A stretch of 64,000 nt of DNA, taken from assembly GCF_026104355.1 (NCBI RefSeq), contig NZ_CP110535.1, forward strand, positions 248,001 through 312,000. Reading direction: 5' to 3'. The stretch is from Halomonas sp. BDJS001 (GTDB lineage Bacteria; Pseudomonadota; Gammaproteobacteria; Pseudomonadales; Halomonadaceae). A program made the translations under genes and the position numbers. The notes under the pieces were generated by a model. It saw only the letters and a program-made list of their open reading frames with translations. It searched no databases and had not been told where the DNA came from. This document shows positions 10,673 through 19,192 of this stretch, piece after piece (the first letter of the stretch is position 1; the number at the start of each line of letters is the position of its first letter).

Positions 10673-11455
10673 ATGACGGATTTACTCTGGTACCAGTACG
10701 TGCTGATCGGGCTGATTTTTGCCTGGAGCGGCTTTGTGAGGACGAGCCTGGGCTTTGGTGGTGCCGTGCTGGCGTTGCCCTTCCTGCTCTTGGTGACCAA
10801 TCAGCCATTGGTTTTCCTGCCGATTATCGCCATTCACCTGCTGATTTTCTCTAGCTGGATTGCTTGGAACGGGCATCGACAGTTGCAGAAACAGGGGGCA
10901 GGAGGCTCCTCGTCACAGAGTAATATCGATTGGGGCTATCTAACCAAAGCCTTAAAAATCATGATTATCCCCAAGCTAATTGGGGTGGTAGGGCTGTTAA
11001 CGCTGCCTGCGCAGGTCATGACCAGCATCATTTTCGGCATTGTATTCATCTATGCCATTGGCTATGTGCTCAACAAACCGTTCAAAAGTAAAAACAAATA
11101 CGTGGACTACGTGCTGCTGGCGCTAGGCGGCTATGTCAGCGGTACCTCACTGATTGGCGCGCCGCTGATTGTGGCGGTGTTCGCTGCGCACGTGGCCAAA
11201 GAGCAACTGCGGGATACCATGTTCGTGCTGTGGTTTATCCTGGTGGTGATCAAGATGGTGTCGTTCGTTATCGCAGGGGTGGATCTACAGTTAATCCACC
11301 AGCTGTGGCTGCTGCCTTGTGCTTTTATTGGCCATTTGGCAGGCGAGAAAGCCCACCGCTATATGCTCAAAGCGGACACCGGGCTGTTCTTCCGTGTTCT
11401 GGGGGCGGTGCTGATATTGGTTAGCGTGGTAGGGTTGATTCATCCACCTGGCTAG
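10673..11455 (+). CDS. TSUP (TauE/SafE) family membrane permease
   Basis: 260 aa with about eight hydrophobic helices and the TSUP signature FVRTSLGFGGAVLALPFLLLV near the N-terminus, repeated in weaker form mid-protein (GGYVSGTSLIGAPLIVAVF). This family exports or imports sulfonates, sulfite or related organic anions; the substrate cannot be read from sequence. It lies 21 nt after the helicase gene on the same strand and is convergent with the MFS gene. Confidence 0.85.
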   Translation: MTDLLWYQYVLIGLIFAWSGFVRTSLGFGGAVLALPFLLLVTNQPLVFLPIIAIHLLIFSSWIAWNGHRQLQKQGAGGSSSQSNIDWGYLTKALKIMIIPKLIGVVGLLTLPAQVMTSIIFGIVFIYAIGYVLNKPFKSKNKYVDYVLLALGGYVSGTSLIGAPLIVAVFAAHVAKEQLRDTMFVLWFILVVIKMVSFVIAGVDLQLIHQLWLLPCAFIGHLAGEKAHRYMLKADTGLFFRVLGAVLILVSVVGLIHPPG

Positions 11456-11468
11456 CGGGGCGCTACCT

Positions 11469-12653
11469 TTAAAGCTTACTGTCCGCCTGTAGCGTTGTTT
11501 TGCCCAGAATGATCAGTACGATTGCCAGCACTCCACACACGACCGCCATGGCGGTAAACACATTACGCAGCGAGTCCAGCCAAATTACCGCCGGGGAGAC
11601 TACCACTGGGGAGATAAACTGGCCGAAAAAGAAGGTCGAGGTAAAACCGCCAAACACTCGGCCGCGCACCCGTTGAGGCGTGATCCGCATCAGCCAGGTG
11701 GTGGTGTTGGGCATAAAGGCGCCAAGTCCAAAACCGGAGATCGCCGCACCCACGATTGCCATGGCGTAACTCTGGGTGAACCCAACAATCAAAAAGCCAG
11801 CGGCCGCCAGCAGGAACCCTAAAACGTATATCGTCATCACCGACAGAAACGGTTTGTAGTAGCCGTAGCAAAACGCCACGATACTGGCCGTTAGGGCTGC
11901 CATGGAAAGCGCAATGCCAATCGCCATGCCGCTGACTTGGCCTTGCTGAGAAAGCAAAAAGGGCAGTTGGGCGGGAAACATATAAAACATTGCCATGCTG
12001 ATCATGGCGATCAGGTAGGCAAGGCCAGTGCGCCCGATATCCACCTTCACCGGCGCACCGTCTGTACCAGCGCTGACGCTACCGCTGGATTTGGGTTCTT
12101 GAAGAATCGCCCAGGCGTAGGGCAGCAGCAAAACGCCAGTAATATAGAGTAGAAATGGGCCACGCCAGCTCCAGTCGGAAAGTATCCCGCCCAGATTGAT
12201 AAAGATCACCCCTCCCAGTGCCATGCAGCTACTTTGCAGCCCCAAGAAGCGGGCGCGTTCGGTGCTATCGAAATAATCCCCCACCAGTGTGGTGCTGATA
12301 CTCAGAATACCGGCTACCGCAATCCCCATCAGCGCGCGGGAGCTTAGTAGTAGATCCACGCGATCAATGAAAAAGCCTGCGACCCCGGCAAAACCGTAGA
12401 TGCCAAGCATCATCAGCAGCAGTTTTTTGCGGCCAAACCGGTCAGCCAAGTAGCCCATTAGCGGGCTAAACAGCGTAATCATAAGCGCAGGCAGAGTCAG
12501 AATCAGTTGAATCACTACCTGGGGCTGGTCGGGAAAATGGCGGCTAATACCCGGCAGTGCAGGCGCGATAATTGCCCCTGACATCACGGTCATGGTGCTG
12601 GCAAACAGCAGTACGGCCTTAATATGTGTTAATTGGCTAATAGTCTTGTCCAT
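11469..12653 (-). CDS. MFS transporter
   Basis: About 394 aa from ATG 12653 (MDKTISQLTH). The frame also extends to 12713 with ATGs at 12713 and 12698; none has a clear ribosome site, so the start is uncertain. There are twelve predicted helices with the MFS loop motif LMGYLADRFGRKKLLL between helices 2 and 3. The layout resembles drug-efflux transporters of the DHA type (MSGAIIAPALPGISRHF in helix 1). Monocistronic. Confidence 0.85.
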   Translation of the reverse strand: MDKTISQLTHIKAVLLFASTMTVMSGAIIAPALPGISRHFPDQPQVVIQLILTLPALMITLFSPLMGYLADRFGRKKLLLMMLGIYGFAGVAGFFIDRVDLLLSSRALMGIAVAGILSISTTLVGDYFDSTERARFLGLQSSCMALGGVIFINLGGILSDWSWRGPFLLYITGVLLLPYAWAILQEPKSSGSVSAGTDGAPVKVDIGRTGLAYLIAMISMAMFYMFPAQLPFLLSQQGQVSGMAIGIALSMAALTASIVAFCYGYYKPFLSVMTIYVLGFLLAAAGFLIVGFTQSYAMAIVGAAISGFGLGAFMPNTTTWLMRITPQRVRGRVFGGFTSTFFFGQFISPVVVSPAVIWLDSLRNVFTAMAVVCGVLAIVLIILGKTTLQADSKL

Positions 12654-12713
12654 ATCAAGAGAAGGAGGGAGAGTGAAAAGCATAAGCGCATATCGTAGCA
12701 TGTTTGTTAGCAT

Positions 12714-13241
12714 GCTATGTTTGTGTTTTTTTATCTACTTCTCAAACAGCCAGGTTCGGCCATGAACAGTTGAGCGCTATGGGGGGATCGGTGAAGTGGT
12801 ACGTCGGCGCGGATCACTTACTGATTGAGTCTGTGCAGGTGCATAATCACTGGTCAGCTCGTTGGGCTTTAATTCGCGGCTAATATGCTGCTGTGGACGC
12901 CAATGACCTTAGCTATTTTTCACTGGCTGATGCCTGTCTCAAGATAGGCAAAATTTGGTATCGTTGGACTTGATTCAGTTGTCGGTATCCCATGCTTCGC
13001 TTTGGTAGGTAAGGCAGAAAGAGTACCGGCACTGGCTCTCCTGCCTCTACCTTGTGATCCAAAGTGCTGCGCTGACTCTATGAATTCTGGATTCCACCGC
13101 AAATGCTTTTTTTATGCAGCGTGAGTGGTAACTTAATAGTGCCAGCGAAGCTCTGAAGAGGATCGTGGGGAACGTAAAAAAACGTAGAAAAAGGAAAACT
13201 TTTAAGTGAATTAATATATTAAAAATACTAGGGGAAGGAAT
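12714..13241. other. Gene-poor 528 bp upstream of the relic prophage
   Basis: No convincing gene. A rightward open stretch of about 56 codons ends at a TAA near 12882 and includes GGSVKWYVGADHLLIESV, possibly the tail of a degraded gene. A hairpin (GCCTGTCT / AGATAGGC, one mismatch) lies near 12932-12950. Composition becomes AT-rich towards 13200, with the run of A and T expected before the gene at 13242. Confidence 0.4.
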
Positions 13242-13679
13242 GTGAGCTTAAGTAGAAATGTATCTTTTTTTGCTGCTGTTGTCTTTTCGACGCTAGGGAG
13301 TTCAACACTAGCCTCAGAAACTATGCAACGTCAACTTTCGCAGGAACCAGCTGAAGCCCAAATGCATCGGCTTAATATGACTGATAGCGACACCGCGGCT
13401 ACAGGTTTTATAAGAGAAGTGCGCACGAAGGTGGAACATATTTGGGTGCAGCCGGAAGGTGTGTCAAATGACGAGTTTGTTACGGTTGAAGTAGAATTAA
13501 GTGATGGTGGTGTGGTTAAAAAGATAGAAATTATGCAAGCCAGTAATTACCGCCAGTTAAATGATTCAGCTCTACTAGCCATCATACAGGCTGCGCCTTT
13601 TTCGAGTTATCGAGATTTGCCCCCTGATCAGCAGGCGGATTTATCACGCTTCGTATTAAGGTTTACCCCTAAGCATTAA
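13242..13679 (+). CDS. Secreted protein with TonB/TolA C-terminal-like domain
   Basis: 145 aa, GTG start behind a strong GGGGAAGGAA site. Residues 1-25 are a signal peptide cut after a TLASE-like site. The rest matches the TonB/TolA C-terminal pattern: IREVRTKVEHIWVQPEG, then TVEVELSDGGVVKKIEIMQAS, then LNDSALLAIIQAAPF. It is AT-richer than the host genes and sits against relic phage DNA, so it may be a leftover accessory gene of the older prophage. Function unknown; such domains can interfere with TolA- or TonB-dependent uptake, which is inference. Confidence 0.6.
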   Translation: MSLSRNVSFFAAVVFSTLGSSTLASETMQRQLSQEPAEAQMHRLNMTDSDTAATGFIREVRTKVEHIWVQPEGVSNDEFVTVEVELSDGGVVKKIEIMQASNYRQLNDSALLAIIQAAPFSSYRDLPPDQQADLSRFVLRFTPKH

Positions 13680-13825
13680 AAGTCATTGAGCCCCCGTTGA
13701 CGAGCTGGGACTACAGTAATATTACCAAAAATCATGCCCATGCCGCCTCCTACAAAAGAGCCAAACATTATGGCATGGAAATGCCCTGCTTTCCTTTCAC
13801 TAGGCAACGCTATGGCGTGCGTCAC
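13676..13825 (-). CDS. Small glycine-rich hydrophobic ORF, relic phage
   Basis: A 49-codon frame starting at GTG 13825, which overlaps the relic gpD stop codon (GTGA), and ending TAA at 13676. The middle reads GSFVGGGMGMIFGNITVV, a glycine-zipper-like membrane hairpin. The tight overlap with gpD suggests it was the next gene in that phage. Nothing comparable follows gpD in the resident prophage. No function recognised. Confidence 0.4.
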   Translation of the reverse strand: MTHAIALPSERKAGHFHAIMFGSFVGGGMGMIFGNITVVPARQRGLNDF

Positions 13826-13897
13826 CGCGTTTCCATCCTAATACTGCAGGTTATATCCCCGTTCCATGAAATTGTAGGCCACTGTATCAAAGATCCT
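13822..13897 (-). pseudogene. gpD fragment (C-terminus) of an older P2-like prophage
   Basis: Read on the minus strand, this stretch encodes the last residues of gpD (TCSIRMETR then stop) and closely matches the end of the resident gpD gene at 28727-28800 at the DNA level, with an extra base and substitutions. Similarity fades at about 13897. The rest of the gene is gone. Confidence 0.75.
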
Positions 13898-14088
13898 AGC
13901 CATAAAGTTGTAAGAGATTTCTTACAAATCTTGTCGGCAATGTCTTACATAAACGGGATCATTTATCTGCCATGCTGCTTAGGACGCTTGGATGCGCGAG
14001 CTGGAAGGAATCAGCTTTTCTGTAAGGAGACGGATACCAAAAGCCCTCGGCCAACGGATGGCCGGGGGTTATATTTTTTAAAACAGAT

Positions 14089-14160
14089 GTAATGGTCGTC
14101 GTTCTTATCCTGGCGTAGGCGGTAGGTGAAACGGGTAAGCTTTTACGATGACATTGTCAT
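14089..14160 (-). pseudogene. Truncated copy of the 88-aa prophage end gene
   Basis: On the minus strand it reads MTMSS, stop, KLTRFTYRLRQDKNDDHY, against MAMSSQKFTRFTYRLRQDKNGDHY in the intact gene at 54125-54391. CAA became TAA at codon 6, and similarity ends after codon 24. Clear evidence of an inactivated paralogue outside the resident prophage. Confidence 0.8.
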
Positions 14161-14187
14161 TTATTGCTAGCCCTTTTGTGTTTCAGC

Positions 14188-14208
14188 TTGGAACCTATAT
14201 GGAACCTA
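14188..14208. repeat. Diverged integrase arm-site pair (relic phage)
   Basis: TTGGAACCTA and ATGGAACCTA, 11 bp apart. They occupy the place of the resident's TTGCTACCTA pair between end gene and tRNA terminator (compare 54420-54441), with the same spacing but GGAACC in place of GCTACC. This suggests that the earlier integrase had a related but different arm specificity. Confidence 0.55.
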
Positions 14209-14222
14209 GTGTTGCTACCAAC

Positions 14223-14264
14223 AAAAAACGGCCACTTGCTGTATTAGCTAAGTGGCCGTTTTTT
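14223..14264. terminator. Duplicate tRNA-Pro terminator beside attL
   Basis: AAAAAA-CGGCCACTT ... AAGTGGCCG-TTTTTT, a nine-pair stem with A and T runs on both sides, so it works in both directions. It is nearly identical to 54455-54496 next to the intact tRNA. It was the original tRNA terminator before the resident phage integrated. Confidence 0.85.
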
Positions 14265-14270
14265 CTAAAT

Positions 14271-14322
14271 TTTTTGGTCGGAATAGCAGGATTCGAACCT
14301 ACGACCTCTGCCTCCCGAAGGC
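14271..14322. repeat. attL, 52-bp core (3' part of tRNA-Pro)
   Basis: These 52 bp are identical to 54503-54554. The block is the 3' half of the tRNA-Pro gene including T-arm and part of the anticodon stem, and it stops matching at the anticodon stem. It is not a functional tRNA. It marks the left junction of the prophage. Confidence 0.93.
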
Positions 14323-14448
14323 CTGTGGATAAGATAACTCGATATATCCCCAGAAACTTGTGGGTAAGTATATATTATTTAAATCAATGGCTTATTTGGT
14401 GTTTTTCATTTCGACTTGTTGCTGGCGTTGACCCCCTTTATCCTCATC

Positions 14449-14470
14449 TTGCTACCTATTTGCTACCTAG
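14449..14470. repeat. Integrase arm-type repeat, left end
   Basis: Two TTGCTACCTA copies with 11-bp spacing, just upstream of int. The same pair is found at the other prophage end (54420-54441). Paired direct repeats at both ends, outside the core, are typical arm-binding sites of tyrosine integrases. Confidence 0.65.
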
Positions 14471-14494
14471 TTTTTCGACTGATCGGAGTATGGA

Positions 14495-15871
14495 GTGGGC
14501 AAAAGCACTGAGAAAGCTAAGCTGACTGCGCGTTTTTTATTAGAGCTTAGTAAATCACCACCTGGCAATGATGTTTTTGATACCGAGCTGGCAGGCTTTC
14601 ATGTTCGCCACGGCCAGCGGGGGTTGTCGTTTCGTCTTTACTATCGAACTAAGACGGGCAACCAACGCATGCTCACCATTGGCAAATATGGTGTCTTCAC
14701 CGCTACTCAAGCGCGAGAAACCGCGCGCGAGGCGTTGGCTGTCGTTGCCCAAGGTGGCGATCCCCGCGCGGTGATTGAAGAGACGAAAGCCGAAGCGCAA
14801 CACCAGCAGCAACAAACGCTTAGATCTTACCTGCATACTGATTATGCCGATCACCAGAAGCGCCGCAAGGATGGCGACGCTACCCTAAGACGTATCGAAA
14901 ATAGCTTTCCCGAGTGGCTTGATAAGCCTATGGATACACTCGGCCTGGCTGACGTTGAGCGCTGGCAGTCTCAAAAAGAGGCGGGAGCCCCAGATGCAGA
15001 CCCACCGGTAAAACCCCAGGCTTACCAAACCCTGAAACGTTCCTATGGGGCACTACAGACACTGCTTAACCACGCGGCTAAGCGCGGTGTCATTACTCTA
15101 AACCCGCTAAAAGATATCAAACTCCAAAAGCCAGCGCTTACGGACGATCAGCTTGAAGCGGATGAGGGGCGCCGTTACCTGGAAGCTAGTGAGCGTGAAG
15201 CCTTTTTTGCAGGTCTGGACGCTTACCAAGAGGAAAAGCGGGCGCAACGCAGAAGCAGCCGGGCTCATGGTAAGCGGTATTTACCCGACCTGGATGGAGT
15301 AGCCTATGTCGATCATGCCGCGCCGTGGCTACTGCTCATGTATTACACCGGGTTTCGACCAGGTGATTTATTTGGCCTTCGTTGGCCACACGTGAGTTTC
15401 GAGTTTAAGAGCATTCGCAAAATCATCGAAAAAACCGCGCACCAATCCCCCGAACCGCAGACTTTCCCGCTTTCAGACCCGGCCTTGGAGGTGCTGGAAA
15501 CTTGGTGGGAACAGCAAGGGAAGCCCAGCAGCGGCTATGTGTTTTCATCACCCGTTACGGGCAAACGGCTGGGCAAAGATGCAATGCGGAAACCGTGGAA
15601 GCGGGTGCGTCAGTTGGCAGGGCTTAACGATGGAATGGTGCTTTATACGCTGCGCCATAACTTTGCGAGTCAGTTGGTCATGGCGGGAGTGGATCTTCTC
15701 ACGGTGAGCAAGCTGATGGCTCACTCGGATATTCAGACGACGATTAAATACTATGCCCACCTCCAGCCCGACCATAAGCGTAACGCGGTACAGCTTTTTG
15801 CTCAGATCGGGCAGGGGAAAGAGGTCATAGGCAAGGAGTTACGAAGCGATGGAAGTAGCGGTGCGCATTGA
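14495..15871 (+). CDS. int: Tyrosine integrase, P4/phage-like
   Basis: 458 aa, GTG start at the first good position after the arm sites. N-terminal arm-binding domain (LPGNDVFDTELAGFHVR-like region and the LTIGKYG motif typical of DUF4102-type integrases), core-binding domain, then catalytic domain: Arg in TGFRPGDLFGLRW near residue 286, YTLRHNF near 384 (the usual H of HxxR is Y), His in LMAHSDIQTT and the nucleophile Tyr in IKYYAH near 418. It recombines attP with the tRNA. Its 3' end overlaps the convergent excisionase-like gene by 33 bp, so the two transcripts are antisense there. Confidence 0.93.
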   Translation: MGKSTEKAKLTARFLLELSKSPPGNDVFDTELAGFHVRHGQRGLSFRLYYRTKTGNQRMLTIGKYGVFTATQARETAREALAVVAQGGDPRAVIEETKAEAQHQQQQTLRSYLHTDYADHQKRRKDGDATLRRIENSFPEWLDKPMDTLGLADVERWQSQKEAGAPDADPPVKPQAYQTLKRSYGALQTLLNHAAKRGVITLNPLKDIKLQKPALTDDQLEADEGRRYLEASEREAFFAGLDAYQEEKRAQRRSSRAHGKRYLPDLDGVAYVDHAAPWLLLMYYTGFRPGDLFGLRWPHVSFEFKSIRKIIEKTAHQSPEPQTFPLSDPALEVLETWWEQQGKPSSGYVFSSPVTGKRLGKDAMRKPWKRVRQLAGLNDGMVLYTLRHNFASQLVMAGVDLLTVSKLMAHSDIQTTIKYYAHLQPDHKRNAVQLFAQIGQGKEVIGKELRSDGSSGAH

Positions 15872-16156
15872 CGCTTCAGCGGTGCTTGAATAGCTCTCGC
15901 TTGATTCCAGCCAGGCGTATACGTCAGATAAGCGATAGCGCACATGGTGGCCACGCTTCACGAATCGTGGCCCAGGCCTACCGAGTAGGATGCCGGTGCT
16001 GCGTGCTTTTCGCGCCGTCGCGGGCATTGCCGGAATTAGCCGCGGGAAAACCACGATATCTGGCAGCTCGATCATTGCCAGGTCTACCCCTGCCTTTGCG
16101 CGGGCCAAAGCATCAGCTAGCTCTTTATCGATATCACGTTGATCGTTAATACTCAT
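15839..16156 (-). CDS. Excisionase-like winged-helix protein
   Basis: 105 aa. The C-terminal half has the small HTH pattern of excisionases and AlpA-type factors: RPGPRFVKRGHHVRYRLSDVYAWLES. It is the last gene of the leftward early operon and converges on int with overlap, consistent with early expression of an excision factor that would also reduce int by antisense. The N-terminal 45 residues are not recognised. Confidence 0.6.
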   Translation of the reverse strand: MSINDQRDIDKELADALARAKAGVDLAMIELPDIVVFPRLIPAMPATARKARSTGILLGRPGPRFVKRGHHVRYRLSDVYAWLESSESYSSTAEASMRTATSIAS

Positions 16157-16458
16157 TGGTTCTTTTCTCCTTTCTGTTTAGCCCGCCAGCGGTTGAAGCG
16201 GTTGCGAATGATGCGAAACGTTTGGCGTGCGGCTGGGTTGCTGTCCAGCTCGGCGCGGCTGTTGATTTGGCAGGCCGCGATTAACCAATCCCGGGCGTCC
16301 TGTTCGTTATGCGTACCGTCGGGTAGGGCGCTTACATCAATCCCAAACTTGGCCCGGCGGCGGCGATCTAGGTAGAGCTGGAAGGCTTGATCCTGGCAGA
16401 GCATGGCGGCTTGCCTTGCCACGGTGCCGCCTTTGGGTGGTGCGTGATTTTTCTCCAT
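16153..16458 (-). CDS. Hypothetical early phage protein
   Basis: 101 aa, rich in Arg and Gln, mostly helical, with no motif I recognise. Overlaps the next gene by 4 nt (ATGA), so it is a coupled member of the early operon. Confidence 0.6.
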   Translation of the reverse strand: MEKNHAPPKGGTVARQAAMLCQDQAFQLYLDRRRRAKFGIDVSALPDGTHNEQDARDWLIAACQINSRAELDSNPAARQTFRIIRNRFNRWRAKQKGEKNQ

Positions 16459-16466
16459 GCTTCCCC

Positions 16467-16655
16467 CTAAAACTCGATCCGCTGCGCGATGCCCTTGGGC
16501 ACCGCTTTTGCTTGAGTGCGGATCTCGATCACCTCAACGCGGGGTTTGAAGTGGCTAACGGTGCTCACGCCTAGCTGGAAAGCGGCGCCCAGGCCAAAAC
16601 CTGCGGCGAGCAAGGTAATGGCCAAACGATGGTTGACGGGTATTGGGTTTTTCAT
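16467..16655 (-). CDS. Small membrane protein, early operon
   Basis: 62 aa: one N-terminal hydrophobic helix (RLAITLLAAGFGLGAAFQLGV) followed by a short charged tail. Single-pass inner-membrane topology is likely. Ends 8 nt before the next gene. Function unknown. Confidence 0.55.
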   Translation of the reverse strand: MKNPIPVNHRLAITLLAAGFGLGAAFQLGVSTVSHFKPRVEVIEIRTQAKAVPKGIAQRIEF

Positions 16656-16658
16656 CGT

Positions 16659-16874
16659 TTACCGTCCTTGCTTGTTTTTCAGCTCACGAATGCCCTGGCA
16701 CTCGATGCAGGTGGTGGCCCAGGGCGCGGCTTTGCGGCGCTGGGCGGGGATCACGTAGCCGCAATCTTCGCAGTCATCGTTGGCGGCCTGGGTGGCGAGC
16801 GTGGCGCGGCGTGCCAGCGTGGCCTCCAGGCTTTGTTGGATGGTGACCGCGGCGCGGTCGGCGTTATCTGCCAT
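16659..16874 (-). CDS. DksA/TraR-type zinc-finger protein
   Basis: 71 aa from ATG 16874. The four-cysteine zinc finger CEDCG ... CIECQ with 17-18 residues between pairs, after a helical N-terminus (VTIQQSLEATLARRATLA), is the short TraR/DksA phage form. Relatives bind the RNA polymerase secondary channel without ppGpp and alter host promoters. Part of the early operon. The longer frame to 17030 has no support. Confidence 0.8.
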   Translation of the reverse strand: MADNADRAAVTIQQSLEATLARRATLATQAANDDCEDCGYVIPAQRRKAAPWATTCIECQGIRELKNKQGR

Positions 16875-16888
16875 CGTTCTTCCTTCGG

Positions 16889-19192
16889 TTAGCAAAGTTC
16901 GGGCGGGAAGTACTCTTCCTGCTGGGTAGGTTTGGACGGCGCGAAAAGTTTTCGCGCGGCTTCTCTGGCTTCCTGGGCTTCGCGATGGGCGTCTTCCGCT
17001 TCGGCCCGGTAAATTTCTGAGCGCTTCCACTCTTCGAGACGTTCGCGCTGGGCTTTTTTCTCGTGGGGGGATGGCTCTCGGGGCTGGATATCCGGCCCCT
17101 GCGTACAGTTAGTGACACGAGTCCAAGGGGACGCGGCTTCGCCGCCTCCCGAAACCCCCTGGTGCCGCTGCGACTTGCCGCGCACTTGCCAGCGGTAGAA
17201 GCGGGTCAGGTATTCGTGTTCGTTACCCCGGCCGTCGGATACGACGATGCCGAAGGTGCCTAGCTTGCTTTCGCCGTGGCGGCCTTTGGCCTCTACGCCT
17301 TCCCGCACCTCGCCTGTGGCGTGGCTAAATTCAGCCCGTTCGAGATCCACGCGGGGCATCGTCCAGGGTTTAACGGGACGCTGTTTGCGGGGCAGATTGG
17401 GGCCGCCCATCAAACGCAGGAACTGATCCCACTGGCCTGCGTTAGCTGCCTTGCGAATCTGTTCCAAACGGCCGGCGATGCGTTTATCTGGGCGGGTGGC
17501 TTGCTCCCAGCTTTCCAACTCATCGATGTGCTTTTCGTTCAGGCGGCGCACTTCCCGCCACACGGTGACGCTGGGCAGGCCGACGAACTGAAACTGGCGA
17601 ATGCCCCACACCGCCGCCCAAGACTCAATGCGTGGCGCGACGCTGTTTAGCTCATGGCCATAGCGGTCTTTGTCATCGTTTTGCACGCCATCACGGACGA
17701 ACTGCTCGCCGTTGATGTTCTTGCTGATGTACTTGGCCACGTAGCCCGCGGCGGTGCCTTTCGCGTAGTTGATCTTTTCCACTTTGAAGCGGGCGGTGGT
17801 CTTGTTGCCGCGACGGTCGAACAGCTCTTCGGGGGTGTCCGCTTCCGCATGGCTGCGCAATATCTCGTTTACGCGCTTTGTGTGCTCCGGCTTCATCCAC
17901 AGCAACAGGTGCCAGTGGGGCGTGCCGTCGTGGTGGGGTTCCACCACGCGTATGCCGTAAATACCCAGGTTCTCTCGGGCCAACGCAGCCCGGGCGCGTG
18001 CCCATACCTGCTGCAGGTGGGCTTGGGCTTCGCGCGGGGTGCTGCCGTCATACTTCGGGTTGCTGACGCTGTTTTCGGATATCACCGGGTGGAAACGGCT
18101 GGGCGCGGTGATGGTGTAGAACATGCCCACGTGGCCCATGCGGCGGGACTCCGCTTCGGTGTCGCTGATACGCAGCATCAATTCAGCACGGCGGTGGTCG
18201 GGGTTCGATAAGCCCAACTCGGCGAGTTCGGCCAGGGTGTAAACCTGGCCTTCCTGGTTGATCGCTTCCAATGCCTCGAGCAGGGCGCGGTTACGGTTCT
18301 TCTGTGCGCGGCGGCGGTCGAGCGTGACGTTGCTGCAGTAGATGCCCGCGCGCTTGTGCACGCGGTGGGCTTCCCGCTGCACCTGTTCCAACCGGCGGCC
18401 GCCCAGGCGGCGCAGCTGCCGACGCCACCAAATAGGGTCGGTGAGCTTGGCCAACTGCACGGCGCTTTTCAGCTTGAGGCTGGGCGGGTTGATGCCGTGC
18501 AGGCGTGCACGGTGGCGGGCTTTGACGAGCGCCATTTCATTGACGACGGATAGGCTCATGACCGGCGCACGGTGCCAGTTGAACACTGCCATCAATGGAA
18601 TGACGCCCAGCGGCGGGCTTAACGGGTTGCGGGAATCCGCGATTTGCAGAGCGACTTCCCGCGCCTGGCCGGAAAGGGTGCGCGCCTTGGGTGTTTTCAG
18701 GTTCAGCGGTGGCGGTAGCAAGCCCAGGCGCAGGCGGCGGTTATGCTCGGCGATGCCGCCGATCAGCTTGCTGCGTTCGCGCTCGATGGCTGTGGCCTGG
18801 GCGTCGGCGTGATTGATGACCGCTTCATCGTCGTGGGTCACGTTTAGGCCGTGCAGCACCAGATTCTTTTCCACGCTGGCCAGCCAGCGGCAGCCCTGTT
18901 GTAGGCCTTCGATGGTGGTGGGTGCGCGTTTGACCAGCCCGTTAAAGCCGCGCTCCAGATCCTTGGCGATGGCAGGAAAGCGGCGGTAAACGTTGGCCGG
19001 GTCGATGAGCTCGCGGGTGTTGCGGGCTAACCAGCGGTTAGCAGCGGCGTGGCCGTGGCGTTTGGAAACGTGCACATAGCCACCCGCCAGCTTTTCCGCC
19101 AGCGAGGGCAGGCGCGCAAAGTGGCCCTTTAAGTACAGGTAGCAGTCTTTGGTGCCAGAGCTGTGGCCAAAGGCGAGTTCCAATGCCGTCAT
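16889..19192 (-). CDS. A: Replication initiator gpA, rolling-circle nickase
   Basis: 767 aa, about P2 gpA length. The metal-binding HUH motif lies in HHDGTPHWHLLLW near residue 427, and the two-tyrosine motif YVAKYISKN near 485 supplies the nicking Tyr residues. N-terminal 350 residues are helical, as in P2 A. It nicks the phage origin (inside A in P2) and starts rolling-circle replication. Four-nt overlap with the upstream gene. Confidence 0.93.
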   Translation of the reverse strand: MTALELAFGHSSGTKDCYLYLKGHFARLPSLAEKLAGGYVHVSKRHGHAAANRWLARNTRELIDPANVYRRFPAIAKDLERGFNGLVKRAPTTIEGLQQGCRWLASVEKNLVLHGLNVTHDDEAVINHADAQATAIERERSKLIGGIAEHNRRLRLGLLPPPLNLKTPKARTLSGQAREVALQIADSRNPLSPPLGVIPLMAVFNWHRAPVMSLSVVNEMALVKARHRARLHGINPPSLKLKSAVQLAKLTDPIWWRRQLRRLGGRRLEQVQREAHRVHKRAGIYCSNVTLDRRRAQKNRNRALLEALEAINQEGQVYTLAELAELGLSNPDHRRAELMLRISDTEAESRRMGHVGMFYTITAPSRFHPVISENSVSNPKYDGSTPREAQAHLQQVWARARAALARENLGIYGIRVVEPHHDGTPHWHLLLWMKPEHTKRVNEILRSHAEADTPEELFDRRGNKTTARFKVEKINYAKGTAAGYVAKYISKNINGEQFVRDGVQNDDKDRYGHELNSVAPRIESWAAVWGIRQFQFVGLPSVTVWREVRRLNEKHIDELESWEQATRPDKRIAGRLEQIRKAANAGQWDQFLRLMGGPNLPRKQRPVKPWTMPRVDLERAEFSHATGEVREGVEAKGRHGESKLGTFGIVVSDGRGNEHEYLTRFYRWQVRGKSQRHQGVSGGGEAASPWTRVTNCTQGPDIQPREPSPHEKKAQRERLEEWKRSEIYRAEAEDAHREAQEAREAARKLFAPSKPTQQEEYFPPELC

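Larger units (their letters stand above)
13676..14270. mobile_element. Remnant of an earlier P2-like prophage at the same tRNA
   Basis: Within about 600 bp, in order, lie a gpD C-terminus, an intergenic block resembling 26868-27026 of the resident phage, a disabled copy of the resident's last gene (54125-54391), diverged integrase arm sites, and a copy of the tRNA terminator ending at the resident attL. This is the right end of a related phage after large deletions. The resident prophage entered on its tRNA-proximal side. Confidence 0.7.

Noticed and set aside
12920..13102. Leftward 60-codon frame in the gene-poor strip
   Set aside because: Low-complexity composition, no ribosome site, no neighbour context.
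13936..13953. TTGT-N12-ACA in the relic as a late-activator site
   Set aside because: Spacing differs from the three resident sites, flanks do not match, and it overlaps the CTTACA repeats that better describe the region.
14279..14322. tRNA-like sequence at attL as a second tRNA gene
   Set aside because: Only the 3' half is present; the 5' half is replaced by phage DNA, so it is an attachment-site remnant.
14148..14525. Rightward frame of 125 codons crossing attL
   Set aside because: It runs through the terminator, the tRNA fragment and arm sites, all of which explain the sequence; it has no ribosome site and overlaps the int start.
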